Positions 1 through 6,641 of a stretch of DNA of 11,594 nt are shown here, in pieces. The stretch spans positions 1 through 11,594 of the forward strand of contig JAUVFC010000031.1 of the NCBI GenBank assembly GCA_030594505.1, in the 5' to 3' direction. The translations under genes and the position numbers were made by a program. The notes under the pieces were generated by a model that was not told where the DNA came from, did no database searches, and saw nothing but the letters and a program-made list of their open reading frames with translations. Position 1 is the stretch's first letter. The number at the start of each line of letters is the position of its first letter. This stretch comes from Desulfobacterales bacterium (GTDB taxonomy: Bacteria > Desulfobacterota > Desulfobacteria > Desulfobacterales > C00003106).

Positions 1-111
1 AAGTGTATCAAGGGATTTTGCCTGAGTATGGCACCCCCTTAACTCAGGAACTGTTGCAACAAAATATCCTTCTGAATCACGCTCAAGTATTACATTAAAT
101 ACTCTGTTCAT
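1..111 (-). CDS. HicB-family antitoxin, N-terminal part (runs off left edge)
   Basis: Thirty-seven codons are visible from an ATG at 111-109. The reading frame begins MNRVFNVILERD, then EGYFVATVPELRGCHTQ and AKSLDTL. This is the start of the HicB partial RNase-H-like fold: a beta strand with a D/E-x-x-G-x-(F/Y) turn, the V-PEL-GC-(H/T)-(T/Q)-(Q/E)-(A/G) signature, then the helix of the ubiquitin/UPF0150-like repeat. HicB proteins neutralise the HicA mRNA interferase and usually repress their own operon through a C-terminal DNA-binding domain, which lies outside this window. The start is set by a strong ribosome binding site at 117-125. No HicA-like reading frame (about 60 aa, double-stranded-RNA-binding fold) is seen on its upstream side; a partner downstream would lie off the window. 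The gene could also be an orphan HicB-like regulator. Family assignment is fairly sure, role less so. Confidence 0.75.
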   Translation of the reverse strand, partial: MNRVFNVILERDSEGYFVATVPELRGCHTQAKSLDTL

Positions 112-116
112 AAGTG

Positions 117-125
117 TCACCTCCC
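117..125 (-). promoter_or_regulatory. Ribosome binding site of the HicB-family gene
   Basis: On the minus strand this reads GGGAGGTGA, five bases before the ATG at 111. It is the best Shine-Dalgarno match in this part of the window and fixes the HicB start, although the frame stays open for a further 30 codons upstream as far as the TAA at 204-202. Confidence 0.75.
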
Positions 126-168
126 AGGTTCCATTAGATAAGACTTGTTCAACAGGATACGGATGAGA

Positions 169-234
169 AAGGGATTCTCTAATTTTTCGGGGTATCAATA
201 CTTAATATTTCGGGGAAATCATTACCACTTCCAT
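169..234 (-). pseudogene. Remnant of an AbrB/MazE (SpoVT)-family antitoxin, broken by a nonsense codon
   Basis: From an ATG at 234-232 the minus strand reads MEVVMISPKY, a TAA stop at 204-202, then VLIPRKIRESL in the same frame. The second part continues the first exactly as in the swapped-hairpin AbrB/MazE/VapB DNA-binding domain, whose usual motif is SPKYQVVIPKEIREKL. The stop sits where Gln (CAA) is expected, so a single C-to-T change explains the break. A good ribosome binding site (AGAGGA, 241-246) precedes the ATG and a promoter-like region lies at 259-296, so the 5' end of a real gene is preserved. After RESL the frame stays open and enters the HicB frame at 111, but the intervening residues (about 169-112) no longer resemble the family. 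No PIN-domain or MazF-type toxin is present. The domain match is short (about 21 residues), so this is a confident motif call but not a full-length homology. Confidence 0.6.
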
Positions 235-258
235 TTTCCATCCTCTGCCGATGAATTT

Positions 259-296
259 ATTATAATACAATATGTTATATAAGCACAAAATGTCAA
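259..296 (-). promoter_or_regulatory. Putative promoter for the AbrB remnant and HicB gene
   Basis: On the minus strand a perfect -10 hexamer TATAAT (264-259) lies 18 bases from TTGTGC (288-283). An overlapping perfect -35 hexamer TTGACA (296-291) could instead serve CATATT (274-269) with a 16-base spacer. Either would start transcription roughly 10-30 bases upstream of the AbrB ribosome binding site. The region is AT-rich, so chance matches are possible. Confidence 0.4.
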
Positions 297-432
297 ACGT
301 GATTTCAACTCCTTTTGCCCTGGTACAAGGAGAAACTAAAATACAAAACAAAACCAGGTGATTCTTCTAAGAAGCTGTCGTTATGCAGTTTTTAACCTGA
401 CGGTAATGGTTTAAGCTGATTAATTAACAAGG
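297..432. other. Intergenic spacer between the HicB-side promoter and the acpS stop
   Basis: No gene is seen here. It holds a 6-bp inverted repeat, CCTGGT (319-324) with ACCAGG (353-358), whose 28-base loop is too long for a convincing terminator, and an 11-bp perfect palindrome CTTCTAAGAAG (364-374). No hairpin followed by a clear T-run was found for acpS transcription termination. Confidence 0.4.
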
Positions 433-810
433 TTAAATTTCCAACACAACCATCGCCACCGCATACCCCCCGTCATCCGACAGGCTCAAGAAACTGTTTT
501 GTATACCTATCTCATCGCAGACGGATTTTGCTTTTCCATAAACCCGGAGTGACGGCTTCCCCGAGGGTTCATTAACAACCTCAATCTGTTTACAATGGAC
601 TCCGCTACGCATCCCCACTCCCAAGGCCTTTGACAGGGCCTCCTTTGCTGCAAAACGGAGCGCATACCGAGCAGCAGAATCTTCTCTCTCCCGGCAGTAC
701 TCCTTTTCAATGTCTGTAAAGAGCCGATCGAGAAAGCGGTCGCCCCACCGATCCATGGCATTCCTGATACGTGAAACCTTTACTATATCAACGCCGATTC
801 CGTAAATCAT
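433..810 (-). CDS. acpS: Holo-[acyl-carrier-protein] synthase AcpS
   Basis: AcpS transfers 4'-phosphopantetheine from CoA to the serine of apo-acyl carrier protein, a cytoplasmic step needed for fatty acid synthesis. The 125-residue product has the usual length and both family signatures. IYGIGVDIV (residues 2-10) contains the Mg-ligand Asp8, followed by RI at 14-15. RFAAKEALSKALGVG (52-66) contains the second Mg ligand Glu57 and the CoA-binding lysines. The C-terminal SLSDDGGYAVAMVV strand is also typical; many homologues have His instead of the first Asp here, but Asp also occurs (E. coli has LADE). The start at 810 matches the family start, although the Shine-Dalgarno is weak (GGAA about 11 bases upstream). 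In many genomes acpS directly follows pdxJ; here a GGDEF gene of opposite orientation separates them and acpS has its own promoter at 854-883. Confidence 0.97.
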   Translation of the reverse strand: MIYGIGVDIVKVSRIRNAMDRWGDRFLDRLFTDIEKEYCREREDSAARYALRFAAKEALSKALGVGMRSGVHCKQIEVVNEPSGKPSLRVYGKAKSVCDEIGIQNSFLSLSDDGGYAVAMVVLEI

Positions 811-838
811 AAGCTATGATATTCCATTACCTAATATT

Positions 839-867
839 TTGAAATAATTAATAATGATAACTAAAAT
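839..867 (+). promoter_or_regulatory. Sigma70-like promoter for the GAF-GGDEF gene
   Basis: TTGAAA (839-844) and TAAAAT (862-867) are each 5/6 matches, with an ideal 17-base spacer. Transcription would start near 874 and give an untranslated leader of about 150 bases. That leader contains a small hairpin, GGCCT (934-938) with AGGCC (944-948). No riboswitch signature is recognised in it. The surroundings are AT-rich, which lowers certainty. Confidence 0.45.
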
Positions 868-883
868 TGTAACTATATGTCAA
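854..883 (-). promoter_or_regulatory. Sigma70-like promoter for acpS
   Basis: On the minus strand TTGACA (883-878) is separated by 18 bases from TATCAT (859-854), a perfect -35 and a 5/6 -10. The predicted start near 847 gives a leader of about 37 bases before the acpS ATG. It occupies the same DNA as the rightward promoter at 839-867. Confidence 0.55.
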
Positions 884-1024
884 TACAAGAAAAGATTTGA
901 AGATTTAATATTCTCGGAACACCGGGCTAATGCGGCCTTGCACAGGCCAATTGATTGTGATAATTAATAATTCAGTCAGGTAATATCTTAAGAACAACAT
1001 CCGTGGCAATAGCAAGGTGTCTAT

Positions 1025-2143
1025 ATGCGAGAAATTTTCTGTATAGAAGGTAAGCTGATCGATGAAATCTTAGATCGACGCAAACGTAAAAGGAAAACAT
1101 CTCAACCGGCATTCAGTTTTAGTGGAATCATCAAAGAATTTCTTGTGTTTGCCAATAAATTTGTCGCCCCTTCCCGTAGTGGGACGATCTACATAGATGA
1201 TCCGGAAACACGTGCTTATGACGAAAACGGAAATCCTGATTACGATAAAATGAAACTCATTTTTACGGCGTGCTTTGGTGATAAGGCAGAATGCCTGGTT
1301 GGACGTTCTATCAGCGCTAACAAAGGGATAGTAGGACATGTCTATAGAACCGGCGAGAGCCTGCTGGTTAACGATGTCACTAATAATCCGTTTTTTGACC
1401 CGGTCTACAGCCGTGAGCTCGGCCTGATTTCAGACAGCATCCTTGCCGTCCCCATAATCCTCGATAATAAGACCATGGGTGTCCTTCAACTAATCAATAA
1501 AAAAGGGAAAGGCGCCTACTCAAAACGGGACCTTGAGCTTGTCAAATACTTTTGCAAACATTATATTGTCAATAATATTGTCCGGGCTATAGAATTCAGA
1601 AAAGATTCTCTCACGGGACTATATACTCAAAAATACTTTGAATCCCGCCTTGAAGACAAGCTCGACTATCTAAAAACAAAAAAGAAAAAAGGGTATCTCT
1701 ATTTCATAGATTTAGACTCCTTCAAGGAGGTCAACGACATCTTTGGGCATCGCACGGGGAGCAGAGCAATTGTCCTGGTGGCACACTTTCTCGGCTCATA
1801 CATTTTTGATAGATATGGGAGAGAAGGATTGGTAGCTCGATATGGCGGCGATGAATATGAAGCCTTTATCCCAAAGATAGAACAAAAAGAAGCAACCGAA
1901 TTGGCAAAAGGGATTTGCGCGGGCATTGCCCAGCTTGAAATGGATGTCGTCGGCAGGCACGGAGAAAAGATAAACGCACTGAAAAATGTGACGGCAAGTA
2001 TAGGGATCGCTTCAATATCCAACAAGTTCACAACGCTGGATGAATACATAAAACTTGCGGACAGGGCCATGTACCGGGCCAAGATGACAAGAAACAGTAT
2101 CTGTCTTGTCCACAATGATGAGTATGTGGTTATAGCTCCTTGA
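1025..2143 (+). CDS. GAF domain-containing GGDEF protein (predicted diguanylate cyclase, altered substrate site)
   Basis: A predicted cytoplasmic signalling enzyme of 372 residues with no transmembrane segment or signal peptide. An N-terminal GAF sensor spans about residues 30-190 (GIVGHVYRTGE; ILAVPIILDNKTMGVLQLINK). A GGDEF domain spans about 192-365, with DSLTGLY (194-200), IDLDSFKEVND (228-238), GGDEY (274-278), SIGIA (325-329) and ADRAMYRAK (345-353). GGDEF domains make cyclic-di-GMP from two GTP. Metal-binding acidic residues and the GGDE core are present. Two departures stand out: the GHxxGD motif reads GHRTGS (241-246), replacing the guanine-contacting Asp with Ser246, and no RxxD product-inhibition site precedes GGDEY (GREG at 265-268). 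It may be a weak cyclase, one with altered nucleotide preference, or a receptor. The ATG at 1025 follows AAGGTG by 5 bases. It ends tail-to-tail with pdxJ, overlapping by 14 bp. Confidence 0.93.
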   Translation: MREIFCIEGKLIDEILDRRKRKRKTSQPAFSFSGIIKEFLVFANKFVAPSRSGTIYIDDPETRAYDENGNPDYDKMKLIFTACFGDKAECLVGRSISANKGIVGHVYRTGESLLVNDVTNNPFFDPVYSRELGLISDSILAVPIILDNKTMGVLQLINKKGKGAYSKRDLELVKYFCKHYIVNNIVRAIEFRKDSLTGLYTQKYFESRLEDKLDYLKTKKKKGYLYFIDLDSFKEVNDIFGHRTGSRAIVLVAHFLGSYIFDRYGREGLVARYGGDEYEAFIPKIEQKEATELAKGICAGIAQLEMDVVGRHGEKINALKNVTASIGIASISNKFTTLDEYIKLADRAMYRAKMTRNSICLVHNDEYVVIAP

Positions 2144-2849
2144 TCAACGCAATCATCTCCCGCACCGCCCGATCTATCCCTACCATAAGCGCCCTGGCAA
2201 TGATACTGTGCCCTATACTGAATTCCTCGATTCCGCTGACACCTTTAAATGCCTTAATCGTTTTATAGTCGAGACCATGACCGGCATTGGCCCCCATTTT
2301 GAGCTTGGAGGCCATTTTTGCGCTATCAACTATTTGCTGAAAAGTCTCTTCCCGCTGTTGCGGGCTTTTAGCATCACAAAATGTCCCTGTATGAATCTCC
2401 ACCTTATCCGCATTAATTTTATGGGCTATCTTTATCTGATCGCGATCAGGGTCCAGGAAAAGGCTGACCGGGATTCCTCCCTGATGAAGAGAGCTTATCG
2501 CGTCTTCAATATGATCCCGATGTGTCACGAGATCCAGCCCTCCCTCGGTAGTTAATTCCTCGCGTTTTTCAGGCACCAATGTCACCAGGTCCGGCCTAAT
2601 TTCAAGGGCAATGGCCACCATCTCATTGGTCGCGGCCATCTCCAGGATTAACCTGGTTTGAACTGTCTGCCGGATGATACGAACATCCCGATCCTTTATG
2701 TGTCGCCTATCTTCTCTTAAATGGATCACCACGCCATCCGCACCGGCCAATTCCACTAATGCAGCGGCCGCCACAGGATCCGGGTACGTAGTTTTTCGCG
2801 CCTCTCTCAGGGTAGCAACATGATCAACATTAACCGCCAAACCAGCCAT
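2130..2849 (-). CDS. pdxJ: Pyridoxine 5'-phosphate synthase PdxJ
   Basis: PdxJ condenses 1-deoxy-D-xylulose 5-phosphate with 3-amino-2-oxopropyl phosphate to pyridoxine 5'-phosphate, the last ring-forming step of DXP-dependent vitamin B6 synthesis. The 239-residue (beta/alpha)8-barrel protein has full family length. Recognised elements are NVDHVATLR with His10, HLREDRRHI (43-51) with Arg45 and His50, the catalytic Glu70 in LILEMA, VPEKREELTTEGGLD (92-106), HTG (153-155), NAGHGLDY (188-195) with His191, and the phosphate-binding FSIGHSIIARA (210-220). The ATG at 2849 has a strong ribosome binding site (AAGGAG, spacing 8). It lies 30 bp downstream of ybeY and is probably the last gene of the phoH operon. 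Its final 14 bases overlap the 3' end of the convergent GGDEF gene, so there is no room for a conventional terminator between the two. Confidence 0.98.
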   Translation of the reverse strand: MAGLAVNVDHVATLREARKTTYPDPVAAAALVELAGADGVVIHLREDRRHIKDRDVRIIRQTVQTRLILEMAATNEMVAIALEIRPDLVTLVPEKREELTTEGGLDLVTHRDHIEDAISSLHQGGIPVSLFLDPDRDQIKIAHKINADKVEIHTGTFCDAKSPQQREETFQQIVDSAKMASKLKMGANAGHGLDYKTIKAFKGVSGIEEFSIGHSIIARALMVGIDRAVREMIALIKEL

Positions 2850-2879
2850 AAGTGAAACTCCTTCCTAACGTTAGCTCAA

Positions 2880-3320
2880 CTAAAAAGCAGCTCGTAACAA
2901 TTTCTTCAACTCCCTCTCCTTTGCCTCCATTCTTTCAGCCTCTTCAGCCGTACCTTCATGGTCAAAACCAAAAAGATGCAAGATACCGTGTATTAAAAGT
3001 TCATCAAATCGTTCCCCGGTCGTCATCCCTCCGATCTTACTCTCCCTGTCCGCGGTTTCCATAGATATAACCACGTCTCCGAGAAGATACGAATTGATAT
3101 TGTCAAATTGCCCTTCCTGCATTGGAAAGGCAATTACATTGGTAGGACCCGATCTCCCAAGATAGGCTTTATTCAACTCTGCTATTCCGGAATCATTTAC
3201 CAGCAGGATCGACAGTTCTCCATCAGGACATTCCAAGGCGCTTAAGATACTCTCTGTCTTCTTCCTTATCCTCTCCTTGGCTATCGGCAGATTTTGCCTG
3301 TTGTCTACCAGAATCTCCAT
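2880..3320 (-). CDS. ybeY: Endoribonuclease YbeY (rRNA maturation factor)
   Basis: YbeY is a zinc-dependent single-strand endoribonuclease needed for 16S rRNA 3' end maturation and ribosome quality control. From the chosen start the protein has 146 residues, the normal length. It carries the HGxLHLxGxDH metal motif, HGILHLFGFDH at 111-121, with zinc ligands His111, His115 and His121. Upstream are the substrate-cleft segment TNVIAFP (60-66) and the central strand GDVVIS (81-86). The frame is open back to an ATG at 3416, with another at 3338, but only the ATG at 3320 has a good ribosome binding site (3326-3333), and MEILVDNRQ fits the family start. The first 98 bp lie inside the 3' end of the upstream HD gene. 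It probably works with PhoH, encoded at the head of the operon; the two families are often neighbours. Confidence 0.95.
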   Translation of the reverse strand: MEILVDNRQNLPIAKERIRKKTESILSALECPDGELSILLVNDSGIAELNKAYLGRSGPTNVIAFPMQEGQFDNINSYLLGDVVISMETADRESKIGGMTTGERFDELLIHGILHLFGFDHEGTAEEAERMEAKERELKKLLRAAF

Positions 3321-5631
3321 TTTGTCTCTTTCCGACATCGCTCTGTATTCCCGGATATTCCACACGGTGGTGATAAATTCCGGCCAGTGTTTTGTTAAAG
3401 CTCTTAGCGATCTCATGAAGATCTTTTAGTGTGAGGTCACAATTATCCAACTGGCCATCCAGGAAAACCTTGTTGATCATTTTTTGGAGCATGCCCTTTA
3501 TCCGGGCCGGTATCGGATTCTCAAGGCTGCGGGATGCTGCTTCAACAACGTCTGCCAGCAAAACCAGCGCTGCTTCCTTGGTTTGGGGCTTGGGGCCGAT
3601 ATATCTGAAGTCATCAATAATAACAGCATCTTCTCCCTTCATGTTCTTTGCCTTTTCATAGAAAAAACTGATTAGGCTGGTACCATGATGCTGTTGAATG
3701 GCATCAGTAATCGCTTGCCCCAACCTGTATTTTTTGGCCATTTCCACCCCTTCCTTTACATGGGCGATTAGAATAAGGCTCGACATGGAAGGAGCGAGTT
3801 TGTCATGCCTGTTTTCAGCTCCCAACTGATTCTCGATAAAATAGAGCGGCTTGGAAATCTTCCCTATATCATGATAATAACCAATGACCTTTGCCAGGAG
3901 CGGATTAGCGCTGATTGAGTCTGCTGCGGCCTCCACCATATTCCCTACGATAACGGAGTGATGATACGTCCCCGGCGCTTCCAGCATGAGCTTACGGAGT
4001 ATGGGACGGTCCAGGTTGGCCAGCTCTAACAGTTTGATATCTGTGGTGTAATCAAAAGCCATCTCCAGCAGGGGCGTAATCCCGGCGGTTATTATACCGG
4101 CTACTATCCCCCCGAAGAACCCGCAAACCCAATCTTGCATGAGGTTAAAGGTAAAAAAAGAGCCTTGATACATATTGAGTGCTGAAATAATAACTATATT
4201 TATCACTCCTACTTTTAAACCGGCCTTTATGAGAACGCCGCGTTCTTTGCAGCTTCTTGTCCAATAAGCTCCTATTATGCCGTTTAAAAGAAAATAGATA
4301 AAAAATTCAAATCGATTCTCGAATAAAAACGCCGTAAAAAACGCCATGACCAGCGCAAACGGAACCGCTACATTCATCCCCATGAACAAGCAGACAGTCA
4401 TAGCTCCTGCTGCAACGGGCACCGCGAAAAAAAGAGAAGACCCCTGAATGGAATAAGCAATGTTTTGTCTTACCGCCTCTGCTAACGAAACAGCAATTTC
4501 GTTCAAGAGGAATGACCCCACGAGCATAACACATAAAAAAAGGAGAACCTTGTTTGTCTTGAATAATTTTTCTTCTCTTTTTAAGTGGGTTACAAACAGC
4601 ACGTTTAATACGACTCCAAAGAGAAGGATGAGCCCGAGAACCGTGCTTAACAGGTGTTTTTTGCTGACCTCCGACTTCAATGCTTCTAATTTGAGAATAT
4701 GAGAAGATTGTACCCTTTCTCCCTCCCTCAAAAGCATCTCTCCTTTTTTTATCTGAAAAAAGACCTCGTTCACCTCTTCTATCGCTGCTTGTTTCCGTTC
4801 TTCTGTTTCGTTTTTATTCAACGTTATATTAGGTTGCAGTAATTTTTGAGCGAGATCCGCAATAACACTCTGAAGAGGAGAGCTAAACTTTTCAAGTTGC
4901 GCATTTGCGGTTGTTTTTATGACTTTTCGAGCCTGACGGAGACTATAAAATTTCTGGATGTCCTGGACAATGGTTTCCACCTTTGATCCAATCCTGCGAA
5001 GCGTTATCCCCGTATCTTGCCCCCCCAAAAATCCCCCATCGGCGACCACGCCCTTGTGTAGAACGCCGCGCAAGAACGTAACGATTAAATTTTCCATCGT
5101 CTTGGAAAATTTATTCCTTTCGATAATAGTATAAGCCTCATCACTGACCACTATTTCAAGGATCCTCTCAAAGTTTTTCTTCTCCTCCCAGAGCTGATCA
5201 TGAACAGATATGTTTGGTCGGCGCTGTATATTGGCTGCAACTGAGGGGGTCTTGTCTGACTGTCCCGGACGTGTCTGTTTAAAGAAGTCTCGAAACGGTT
5301 GAAAGGCATTATTGATACGAACGCTTAAATTCCCTATAAGGGTGTCATCGAAATCATACACCATTAATACAGAGCGGGCCGCTTCCTGCCGTTTCTCTTC
5401 GGTCGCGGCTTCATCTTTTATAAGAAAGTCCTTTGGTGATTTAATATCCCGTTCTGCTATATCGCCCACCTTATAAGTATGGACGGGGACCAAAAGGCTG
5501 GGGAAAAGCAACAGAGCAATGAGAACACTGATTCCGATAAGCAACAGCCACCGGCCATGTTTCTCCGTGAACGACTTTAAGAAAGACCTCAACTCAGCAA
5601 TCTTTCTCTGCTTTTTTGTATCGCGTCCCAT
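3223..5631 (-). CDS. PgpH/YqfF-type seven-transmembrane HD phosphohydrolase (probable c-di-AMP phosphodiesterase)
   Basis: An 802-residue inner-membrane protein with the 7TMR-HDED layout. It has one N-terminal transmembrane helix (about 29-48) and a large extracytoplasmic domain (about 55-325) ending in the family element KKGEMLLREGERV (296-308). A helical membrane bundle follows (about 329-348, 362-383, 396-438, 442-458, 472-487, 501-520), then a cytoplasmic HD domain (about 545-755). HD metal ligands are visible: TYHHS (555-559), YHDIGK (586-591) with His587-Asp588, AH (623-624), QQHHG (646-650) and LLADVVEA (691-698). Listeria PgpH, with this architecture, hydrolyses c-di-AMP to pApA; extension to this protein is inference. 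Homologues usually end near RVEYP (756-760). Here about 42 polar, charged residues follow, encoded in DNA that overlaps the ybeY start. Its ATG overlaps the phoH stop by one base (TAATG), implying translational coupling. Confidence 0.93.
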   Translation of the reverse strand: MGRDTKKQRKIAELRSFLKSFTEKHGRWLLLIGISVLIALLLFPSLLVPVHTYKVGDIAERDIKSPKDFLIKDEAATEEKRQEAARSVLMVYDFDDTLIGNLSVRINNAFQPFRDFFKQTRPGQSDKTPSVAANIQRRPNISVHDQLWEEKKNFERILEIVVSDEAYTIIERNKFSKTMENLIVTFLRGVLHKGVVADGGFLGGQDTGITLRRIGSKVETIVQDIQKFYSLRQARKVIKTTANAQLEKFSSPLQSVIADLAQKLLQPNITLNKNETEERKQAAIEEVNEVFFQIKKGEMLLREGERVQSSHILKLEALKSEVSKKHLLSTVLGLILLFGVVLNVLFVTHLKREEKLFKTNKVLLFLCVMLVGSFLLNEIAVSLAEAVRQNIAYSIQGSSLFFAVPVAAGAMTVCLFMGMNVAVPFALVMAFFTAFLFENRFEFFIYFLLNGIIGAYWTRSCKERGVLIKAGLKVGVINIVIISALNMYQGSFFTFNLMQDWVCGFFGGIVAGIITAGITPLLEMAFDYTTDIKLLELANLDRPILRKLMLEAPGTYHHSVIVGNMVEAAADSISANPLLAKVIGYYHDIGKISKPLYFIENQLGAENRHDKLAPSMSSLILIAHVKEGVEMAKKYRLGQAITDAIQQHHGTSLISFFYEKAKNMKGEDAVIIDDFRYIGPKPQTKEAALVLLADVVEAASRSLENPIPARIKGMLQKMINKVFLDGQLDNCDLTLKDLHEIAKSFNKTLAGIYHHRVEYPGIQSDVGKRQNGDSGRQQAKSADSQGEDKEEDREYLKRLGMS
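3326..3333 (-). promoter_or_regulatory. Ribosome binding site deciding the ybeY start
   Basis: GGAAAGAG on the minus strand lies five bases before the ATG at 3320, while the in-frame ATGs at 3338 and 3416 lack comparable sites. It sits within the coding sequence of the upstream HD gene, so ybeY initiation may depend on ribosomes translating that gene. Confidence 0.55.
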
Positions 5632-6638
5632 TATTTTTTACTCCTCAACCGTTCTTTTCTTATCTCCAGGTCTTCGTAGGCCTTTATAATATCTCGGACT
5701 AATTTGTGTCGAACTACATCTCTTTTGGAAAAATTTATGAAACAGATCCCCTTGACTTCCTGCAAGATATCTTTTGCCTCAACAAGCCCTGATGTTGTCC
5801 CGTTGGGAAGATCAGTTTGAGTAATATCACCGGTAATAACCGCCCTGGACCCAAACCCCAAACGTGTCAAAAACATCTTCATCTGTTCTGAAGTGGTGTT
5901 CTGCGCCTCATCCAGAATGATAAAAGAGTTGTTCAGGGTACGGCCCCGCATAAATGCAAGGGGAGCCACTTCAATCACCCCTTGTTGAATTAAACGGCTT
6001 GCCTTTTCAAAGTGCATCATGTCGTGGAGTGCATCGTACAGAGGTCTCAGGTATGGGTTCACCTTCTCATATATATCTCCCGGCAAAAATCCGAGGCTCT
6101 CACCCGCTTCCACCGCAGGACGGACCAAAATAATACGACTCACCTTTTCCTGGGTCAGACAAGATACCGCCATCGCCATCGCGAGATATGTCTTCCCGGT
6201 ACCGGCAGGACCGATACCAAGCACGATATCAAAAGAACGAATGGCGTCAATATACTTTTTTTGGGTCAGACTTTTTGGAGTAATCGGTCTTTTCTTGGAA
6301 GGAATATAGACCGTATCCAAAAATATATCCTTTAACTTAGTCCGATCGTTGGCGCTTAAGATACGAACGGCAAACTCTATATCGGTCGGATAAAGGGGAT
6401 ACCCTTCAGCTAAAAGCCCATAGAGTTCATTAAGGATTTTCCGGGTCAGTGCAACCGCAATCTGATCCCCTTTTATCTCTATATCGGTTCCTCTTGTATG
6501 TATCTTAGCGTCAACCGCCTGTTCAATCAGGTGAAGGTGCTTGTTGTGCTCTCCAAAAAGAGTTCGAACCAATATGTTGTCGTCAAAACTAATCTTAACG
6601 ACACTATTTTCCGCATTTTCTGCCAAGTTGTCTTCCAT
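5631..6638 (-). CDS. phoH: PhoH-family (YbeZ-like) P-loop NTPase
   Basis: A cytoplasmic ATPase, 335 residues from the chosen start, probably acting with YbeY in RNA or ribosome metabolism. PhoH domains resemble the helicase core of RNA helicases. Counting from the upstream ATG at 6653, Walker A is GPAGTGKT (148-155), Walker B is FIILDEAQN (244-252), the sensor-like TGDITQTDLP spans 274-283 and the C-terminal arginine motif VVRHKLVRDI spans 313-322. An N-terminal domain of about 110 residues precedes the core, as is usual for the long PhoH form. The ATG at 6653 has no Shine-Dalgarno, whereas the ATG five codons later at 6638 is preceded by AGGA at 5 bases, so 6638 is preferred. It is the first gene of the leftward operon, overlaps the HD gene by one base (TAATG), and has a promoter-like sequence immediately upstream. 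Confidence 0.95.
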   Translation of the reverse strand: MEDNLAENAENSVVKISFDDNILVRTLFGEHNKHLHLIEQAVDAKIHTRGTDIEIKGDQIAVALTRKILNELYGLLAEGYPLYPTDIEFAVRILSANDRTKLKDIFLDTVYIPSKKRPITPKSLTQKKYIDAIRSFDIVLGIGPAGTGKTYLAMAMAVSCLTQEKVSRIILVRPAVEAGESLGFLPGDIYEKVNPYLRPLYDALHDMMHFEKASRLIQQGVIEVAPLAFMRGRTLNNSFIILDEAQNTTSEQMKMFLTRLGFGSRAVITGDITQTDLPNGTTSGLVEAKDILQEVKGICFINFSKRDVVRHKLVRDIIKAYEDLEIRKERLRSKK

Positions 6639-6641
6639 CAA

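Noticed and set aside
319..358. Hairpin terminator for acpS
   Set aside because: It has only six pairs around a 28-base loop and no T-run in the proper place on the minus strand.
874..1024. Possible cyclic-di-GMP riboswitch in the GGDEF leader
   Set aside because: The leader is long enough, but only one 5-bp hairpin (934-948) is visible and none of the conserved aptamer segments are recognised.
3321..3416. Longer ybeY starting at 3416 (178 residues)
   Set aside because: The extra 32 residues are out of character for the family and lie over the HD gene. The ATG at 3320 has the ribosome binding site and fits the usual YbeY N-terminus.
6012..6335. 107-codon and 96-codon plus-strand frames opposite phoH
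   Set aside because: Both are antisense shadows of the PhoH Walker A region with no ribosome binding site and no recognisable domain.
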